Positions 59,763-64,000 of a stretch of DNA of 64,000 bases are shown piece by piece (position 1 is the first letter of the stretch; the number at the start of each line of letters is the position of its first letter). Under the pieces are notes generated by a model. The model had not been told where the DNA came from. It worked only from the letters and a program-made list of their open reading frames with translations, and searched no databases. This DNA comes from Vibrio sp. HB236076 (GTDB taxonomy: Bacteria; Pseudomonadota; Gammaproteobacteria; Enterobacterales; Vibrionaceae). Where the stretch lies: the NCBI RefSeq assembly GCF_040957575.1, contig NZ_CP162602.1, forward strand, positions 744,001 to 808,000. The letters run 5' to 3'. A program made the translations under genes and the position numbers.

Positions 59763-60038
59763 CTACAAGACCTTTTTTGCATCTTGAATAACGTCTTTTA
59801 ACGCTGATTCAAGGCGAGACATGTTTTCAACGTACCAAGTTATCACTTCAGGCCACTGCTGGCGGTCATCACCATTGATTGGTCTTGCACATTGCACTCT
59901 AGAAGCTTTTTTCTCATCCAATCTTAACCATTCTAGCTCTTGCCCAAACTGAGCATGAATATCTTCTATTCGATCATACAAGTAATCAAAAAGCCGTTTA
60001 TTTTCCTCAGCGTCAAAACGTGTCATTTCAAACTGCAC
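59763..60038 (-). pseudogene. DUF4268 C-terminal fragment
   Basis: Ninety-one codons carrying the C-terminal part of a DUF4268 domain: RFDAEENKRLFDYLYDR, FGQELEWLRLDEKKASRVQC and a WPEVITWYVENMSRLESALK end. DUF4268 is usually the C-terminal half of much larger restriction-linked proteins. Coding sense continues upstream of any good start codon (ECPAIVRVQFEM) to a stop at about 60070, so the 5' part is missing. It follows the HsdR-like stub in a different frame. Expression from GTG 60038 or the ATG twelve bases later is possible. Confidence 0.55.
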
Positions 60039-60061
60039 TCGGACAATAGCGGGACACTCAC

Positions 60062-60187
60062 CTATTCCCGCAGCTCAATTTCATGCGTGTCCCATACTCT
60101 TTCTATCTTTTGATCTTCAAGGCAATGGCCAGTGAGTGCTTTTTCAATACTAGCCTCTAACGCCTGCTCGTTAGTATTACTGACCAT
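60062..60187 (-). pseudogene. HsdR-like N-terminal stub (41 codons)
   Basis: The frame MVSNTNEQALEASIEKALTG and so on, ending VWDTHEIELRE-stop, looks like the conserved start of type I restriction endonuclease R subunits (NTNEQALE..IEKALTG). It starts 11 bases inside the end of the DUF262/DUF1524 gene, which is ideal for translational coupling, but stops after 41 codons, where the DUF4268 fragment follows in another frame. I read it as the remnant of a much longer gene truncated by a deletion. Confidence 0.5.
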
Positions 60188-62126
60188 TAGTTACTCCTTG
60201 TGTGTAATGTTTTTCCAACAATACCAACATGTTCTGTTGATGTTTTTCTATTTCGTTGGCAGACCATTGGTTATATGATTGCGTGTATGTTTCAAAAATA
60301 TCTTTCAGCTTCAACGCGTCATAACGTGGCTTAGAATCGAAATCCGCTTTTTTCTTTGCTACCGTTTGGTTGCTATATGAAGAGTTTTCTCCCGGGCTTA
60401 GAAGCACTAAATTACCAAAAGCATTTAATGGGCTCTTTTCAAGCTGGTGATGATACTCTTCATTTTGAGGGTGAACGTGCTCAACTGAGTTTTTCGAAGT
60501 GATCCGATAACGTTTTAGCTTTTCATCATTGGCTTTATCACCGTTTTTCCAGAGTAAGTATTCCAACTTCTGGAACCAGTAATGTTCGAACCGAGTTCCC
60601 AAAGAGCTTTTAAGATATACGGCTTGTTCTTCCCAGGGAATGGTTTGTGGCGATGTCCCTGATGCAAGTTTAAAACTGGTTTCTTTTTGCGTTTCACTGG
60701 TAAGCGACATTTGATTATCGATACGTTCCAGTAGCGCAACCACGTCTTCGTCTTTTACTTTCGGATCCGCAACCAACCGACTTAGAAACGCTGTCAACCA
60801 ATACTGGGCTGAGCGATCACCGGTAAAGTTACGTACCGCTTGCAATTGTGCCAATAAACCAAGTTCTTTGGCTTTGCGGTTGATGTAGGCTTTATTCTTA
60901 CTAATCGAGGTTAAACGTAACTGAGCATCTTCTCTGTCATCATGCTCGACCCATTTTACAACCCATGTATCGAACTGATAACGGACCTGCCATAACAGCT
61001 CTATAAACGATTTAATGGTTCGCTCATCTTGTTGTAGTAGCCCTTCAAAACACAACATCAGATTGCTAGCGCGGATACGAGGTGCAAGATCATCCCATGA
61101 TTTCTGGATGCAAAAAATTCTGAGCGTATGAATCAACAGTAATTCAAAACTGATAATTGAACGGCAATAAACGGTCTCGTCATCAAAATCATCGCTTTGA
61201 TTTTCCAATTGTTCAGGTTCGACATCGAAATCCAATGATCCTGATGCTATCTCAGCAATTGACTTACCAACTCGTTGAACATTGTTGCTAGAACTGACTA
61301 GAGGAAATTTCTCTGCCTGATAATTGGCAAGATCTGCATACTCCAGTTTTTGCCAGTCGGCATCTTCGAAAATTTGTCTGAGATTGCGTTCAAAATAGTT
61401 GTCTGTGTGTTCACAGGCTTGCCAGATACCACTGTAAACAGCCTTATCTGTTGCAATGTGTTTGAACAGTTTAGCCTTCAATAAATCGACGGGTTCTAGC
61501 TGTATACCACCTGTATTTAAGCTCGAAAACAAGCGATTAAGATCCATCGATGCTGGAACAATATTATTTACCCACTGCACTTGGTTAAAAATGTAGTCAG
61601 CAAAACCATAGATATCGAAGTCTGATTGCTTTGCCAACTTATCGACTTGCTGTCTCAGAATCGACAGGTTAGCCTCCAGATGTACTAAATACTCATCCTT
61701 ACGAATATCTTCTTCACCGGGTTTCGTGATCTTGTCCAGTCCCGCGTAGCTGCCAAGCAAGTTACGCACTGACTCTCTAATTTCGAACGTTAACCTTGGA
61801 TTTTCACCTTTGATACTCACATGAGCCAGCTGAGTCTCAACCCCTACTGCCTTGAAGGCAAGTGATAACAACATCAATGTTGTGGTTCTTTGCTGCCCAT
61901 CAATCAGTTCATATTCGCTTTTATCGCCATTTAACGCACTCAAGACACTGCCAATAAAGTAATGGGGCTCTTTCGCTAAATAAGCATCGTGAATATCGTC
62001 AAATAATTTAATCACTTCTTCTTCACGCCAGACATAAGGACGCTGGTAGCAAGGAATAACGAAACCCAAATCTTTTTTCGCGATGGTTTGTAATGAAAGC
62101 AGCTCTGTTTCAACCTTTGAACTCAT
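60177..62126 (-). CDS. DUF262 + DUF1524 protein, GmrSD-like (HNH nuclease half)
   Basis: A 649-residue protein of the GmrSD type IV restriction family, which cleaves modified phage DNA using nucleotides. The N-terminal DUF262 part has CYQRPYVW and the ParB-like catalytic motif LIDGQQRTTTLMLL. The C-terminal DUF1524 part is an HNH nuclease with EHVHPQN and NAFGNLVLLSPGENSSYSN. Both halves are intact. The start overlaps the stop of the upstream DUF262 gene by four bases (ATGA), so the two are coupled and presumably act together. Confidence 0.85.
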   Translation of the reverse strand: MSSKVETELLSLQTIAKKDLGFVIPCYQRPYVWREEEVIKLFDDIHDAYLAKEPHYFIGSVLSALNGDKSEYELIDGQQRTTTLMLLSLAFKAVGVETQLAHVSIKGENPRLTFEIRESVRNLLGSYAGLDKITKPGEEDIRKDEYLVHLEANLSILRQQVDKLAKQSDFDIYGFADYIFNQVQWVNNIVPASMDLNRLFSSLNTGGIQLEPVDLLKAKLFKHIATDKAVYSGIWQACEHTDNYFERNLRQIFEDADWQKLEYADLANYQAEKFPLVSSSNNVQRVGKSIAEIASGSLDFDVEPEQLENQSDDFDDETVYCRSIISFELLLIHTLRIFCIQKSWDDLAPRIRASNLMLCFEGLLQQDERTIKSFIELLWQVRYQFDTWVVKWVEHDDREDAQLRLTSISKNKAYINRKAKELGLLAQLQAVRNFTGDRSAQYWLTAFLSRLVADPKVKDEDVVALLERIDNQMSLTSETQKETSFKLASGTSPQTIPWEEQAVYLKSSLGTRFEHYWFQKLEYLLWKNGDKANDEKLKRYRITSKNSVEHVHPQNEEYHHQLEKSPLNAFGNLVLLSPGENSSYSNQTVAKKKADFDSKPRYDALKLKDIFETYTQSYNQWSANEIEKHQQNMLVLLEKHYTQGVTNGQ

Positions 62127-63517
62127 GCCGCCTCCGTCATTTCAGTGATATTACGGGTTAATAAGTTAGCAAATGAAGCCGCGTATTGTTCTGGACACAA
62201 ATCAATATCAAAATGATCATTTACAGCTTTAATAAATCGCACTTTCACACTGTTAACTTCTTTGGTTTTATCTTTAGAATCTACTAAATTACTGGGATCG
62301 ACGACCAAATCAAACGCATCAAAAAAGGCAAAACACTGCTTAGGCGTATAGCTCAAAGCAATCCAGTCCAAAACGGGATAGTCCTTCACAAAACTTGAAA
62401 TTGAATTTTCTCTTACCGCTTTCTGATTACTCACTCTGCAGGAGTATATGACTCTGAATAATTTTTTCGCTGCCAACTCTAACTGATATTCTCCAAACTG
62501 GCTGATGTACATCATCAGGCACGCTTCATAGAGACCTTGTAAATAGCCACAGCCTTCTAATCCTTTTAGCCAGCAAATAAAGCGGTTGTAACCTTCTTGA
62601 TGGGGCAACGTCGGGTTAACCCAGTATTGCTGATATAAGTTTTGGAAATACGCCAGGTAACGAATAGTGTTGATACCCGCATTAAGCGGCTGCCTGACTT
62701 CGTATCCCTGTTGTGCGGCTTGTTGGACAACGTCGCCACCAATCCCGGTTAACCGCAGTACTTGACCATAAGCAATGTCATCACCTTCGGTTGTTTGTTC
62801 ACCAAGTTCGGAGACAATTTGATCCCTCACCGCTTTTGTCTTCTGATGTGGCGCGAGTTCTCTCATATTCAGTTGTTGCCAATAACGCCCTTTTAAAAGG
62901 GATTTGACTGAGTTATCTAATTTACCCAACCCTTCCCATTGGATCGCGAATCTTGATTGATGAACCTTAGGAACAGCTCTTAAGTGATGGGCTTTGATAA
63001 TATCGGGACCACCAAGTCTTACACCGCCAGTGTTTTGCGTTTCAAAAAAGCGGTACGCATCATCCTCTGATTCAGTGACCACCAATGAAAACTGAATACG
63101 CTCAAAATTGATAAGCTTCGCCCACTTGGATTTGCGATCTGCTAACCAATCTAGATTTGTCTTAATTTGTCGTTGGCTAAGGGGTGATTCAAAATGAAGA
63201 TCAAGTTGTAGGTACTGTTGAGAGAGAAAACCGAATATTGCTAACGTAGTAATACGCTGTTGACCATCGATGATTTTCAGTTGCTGTTCATCATGGTGAA
63301 GAATTAGGCTACCCAAATAATACGCTAGCTCATTATGCTTTTGAAAATGTTCTCTTAAATCTTCCAACAGACTGTCAAGTTGCTGACTTTCCCAGCAATA
63401 AGGGCGCTGATATTCAGGGATGACTAACATTCCATTAAGTAGCTTGCCATTACTCGCCCGTATTTCTTGGCCTTCAAAAAGTTGTTGTGCTGAACAAGTT
63501 GCGACACTTACCGTCAT
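62123..63517 (-). CDS. DUF262 protein, partner of the GmrSD-like gene
   Basis: A 464-residue DUF262 protein with PEYQRPYCWESQQLDSLL and IIDGQQRITTLAIFGF (the DGQQR catalytic motif), and FFETQNTGGVRLGG as a further family motif. The C-terminal half lacks the DUF1524 HNH motifs, so the pair resembles a split arrangement in which this one supplies a second DUF262 NTPase/sensor. Its ATG overlaps by four bases the stop of an upstream broken DUF4268 frame, indicating that it once was the second gene of a longer operon. Confidence 0.82.
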   Translation of the reverse strand: MTVSVATCSAQQLFEGQEIRASNGKLLNGMLVIPEYQRPYCWESQQLDSLLEDLREHFQKHNELAYYLGSLILHHDEQQLKIIDGQQRITTLAIFGFLSQQYLQLDLHFESPLSQRQIKTNLDWLADRKSKWAKLINFERIQFSLVVTESEDDAYRFFETQNTGGVRLGGPDIIKAHHLRAVPKVHQSRFAIQWEGLGKLDNSVKSLLKGRYWQQLNMRELAPHQKTKAVRDQIVSELGEQTTEGDDIAYGQVLRLTGIGGDVVQQAAQQGYEVRQPLNAGINTIRYLAYFQNLYQQYWVNPTLPHQEGYNRFICWLKGLEGCGYLQGLYEACLMMYISQFGEYQLELAAKKLFRVIYSCRVSNQKAVRENSISSFVKDYPVLDWIALSYTPKQCFAFFDAFDLVVDPSNLVDSKDKTKEVNSVKVRFIKAVNDHFDIDLCPEQYAASFANLLTRNITEMTEAA

Positions 63518-63730
63518 TTCACATCCTTATGTTTTAATCTTTCAGAAGCTTGCAGAAGTGATGCCTTAAGTACCTCTACCAGTTTAACCATATGCTCAAG
63601 ATGCCAGAAAATATGTTCATGCCAAATACCTTTATTAAACCTTCCACTTTATAGGAGAACTGGATTCGAGATTGTTTCTTGCCATCTAGACGAAGCCACT
63701 CAAGATGATGACTTGCAAAATACACTTTCT
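63514..63730 (-). pseudogene. second DUF4268 fragment, frameshifted
   Basis: Immediately upstream of the DUF262 gene, one frame reads KVYFASHHLEWLRLDGKKQS and RIQFSYKVEG, and a second frame, after a shift near 63640, reads RFNKGIWHEHIFWHLEHMVK and LVEVLKASLLQASERLKHK to a stop that overlaps the next ATG. Together these give the DUF4268 C-terminus (compare ELEWLRLDEKKASRVQ at 59930). A stop codon precedes the first frame, so it is a remnant. Confidence 0.6.
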
Positions 63731-63772
63731 ACTAGTCATCAACTAAAAACAATTACATGCATAAAAATTAGT

Positions 63773-63925
63773 TTAATATAACCAAAGCTTGTAATCATCA
63801 ATTAATCCTGTTTTTAAACCTATAAGGCTATACCGTTCTTTCACTTTGGGCTGAACTTTTGTTATTCGCTTCAATAAACTCGCCTGCTCTATCACGCTGG
63901 CGCATGGTAACGAGCAAATCGACAT
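63773..63925 (-). CDS. small ORF at the window end, unknown
   Basis: Fifty codons starting MSICSLPCASVIEQASLLKR and ending in YSLIGLKTGLIDDYKLWLY. The frame stays open a further 23 codons to a stop near 63993 with protein-like text (HTGAFCDVICDEF), so it may be a remnant of a longer gene. Another frame over the same stretch is also open (RQRDRAGEFIEANN), making the call uncertain. No family is recognised. Confidence 0.3.
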   Translation of the reverse strand: MSICSLPCASVIEQASLLKRITKVQPKVKERYSLIGLKTGLIDDYKLWLY

Positions 63926-64000
63926 ACTGAACTCATCGCAGATCACATCACAAAAGGCTCCTGTGTGTTTAGTACTTCACTGCCGATTCATCGCTAATTC

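Noticed and set aside
1..64000. CRISPR array
   Set aside because: No regularly spaced 24-40-bp repeats with variable spacers; the short tandem repeats (16, 19, 150 bp) have no spacers or cas genes.

Overview
The window looks like a gammaproteobacterial, almost certainly Vibrionaceae, chromosome segment. The key evidence is a complete vxrABCDE operon (8722-13100), a divergent norR/hmp pair, HlyU-like and ComFB-like genes, fadL, sgrR and nrdDG. From memory, the nrdD-vxr-yciH-ddl neighbourhood resembles the secondary chromosome of Vibrio; I could not check this by alignment.

Layout. 1-4069: 5' part of a tRNA-Pro (minus strand), two YeeE/YedE half-transporters, then anaerobic ribonucleotide reductase nrdD-nrdG behind an FNR site and paired NrdR boxes. 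4303-8429: envelope and signalling genes, including a retropepsin-like lipoprotein, a small outer-membrane protein, and a diguanylate cyclase divergent from a ComFB-like gene. 8722-13138: vxr envelope-stress two-component operon. 13140-16560: gene-poor insert with one intact ORC/CDC6-like ATPase amid gene remnants. 16561-31837: mostly core genes (an FNR-linked periplasmic protein, yciH, a tyrosine recombinase, ddl, a SPOR lipoprotein, the Pat-type acetyltransferase, a LysR regulator, a divergent PxpA-like protein, an FAD oxidoreductase, an EAL protein, an ABC-class ATPase). 31838-53526: core genes again (a J-domain protein with a duplicated tail array, 2OG oxygenase, cutA, sgrR, menI-like, fadL with a FadR box, a ParA-like protein, 5'-nucleotidase, a YbjD-like OLD protein, hmp/norR with sigma-54 and NorR sites), ending in a methyltransferase next to a PLD-helicase.

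53527-64000 is an AT-rich accessory region of defence-island character. It holds a CoiA-like nuclease, an unknown protein, an orphan SOS-controlled umuD, a GIY-YIG nuclease embedded in seven copies of a 43-residue repeat, and a translationally coupled DUF262/DUF262-DUF1524 (GmrSD-like) pair. That pair is flanked on both sides by broken DUF4268 fragments and followed by what looks like the first 41 residues of a type I restriction HsdR subunit. I read it as a modification-dependent restriction locus that has lost or rearranged partner genes.

Mobile-element traces: three copies of a ~180-bp intergenic element with TAATACCAATC-type ends (25581, 29888, 33182), two of which supply the stop codon of the neighbouring gene; a 38-bp direct repeat (55301, 57123) around the orphan umuD; and a tandem array of the J-domain gene's 3' end (31928-32460). 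No rRNA, CRISPR array or complete insertion sequence was seen. All family names come from reading the translations, without database searches.
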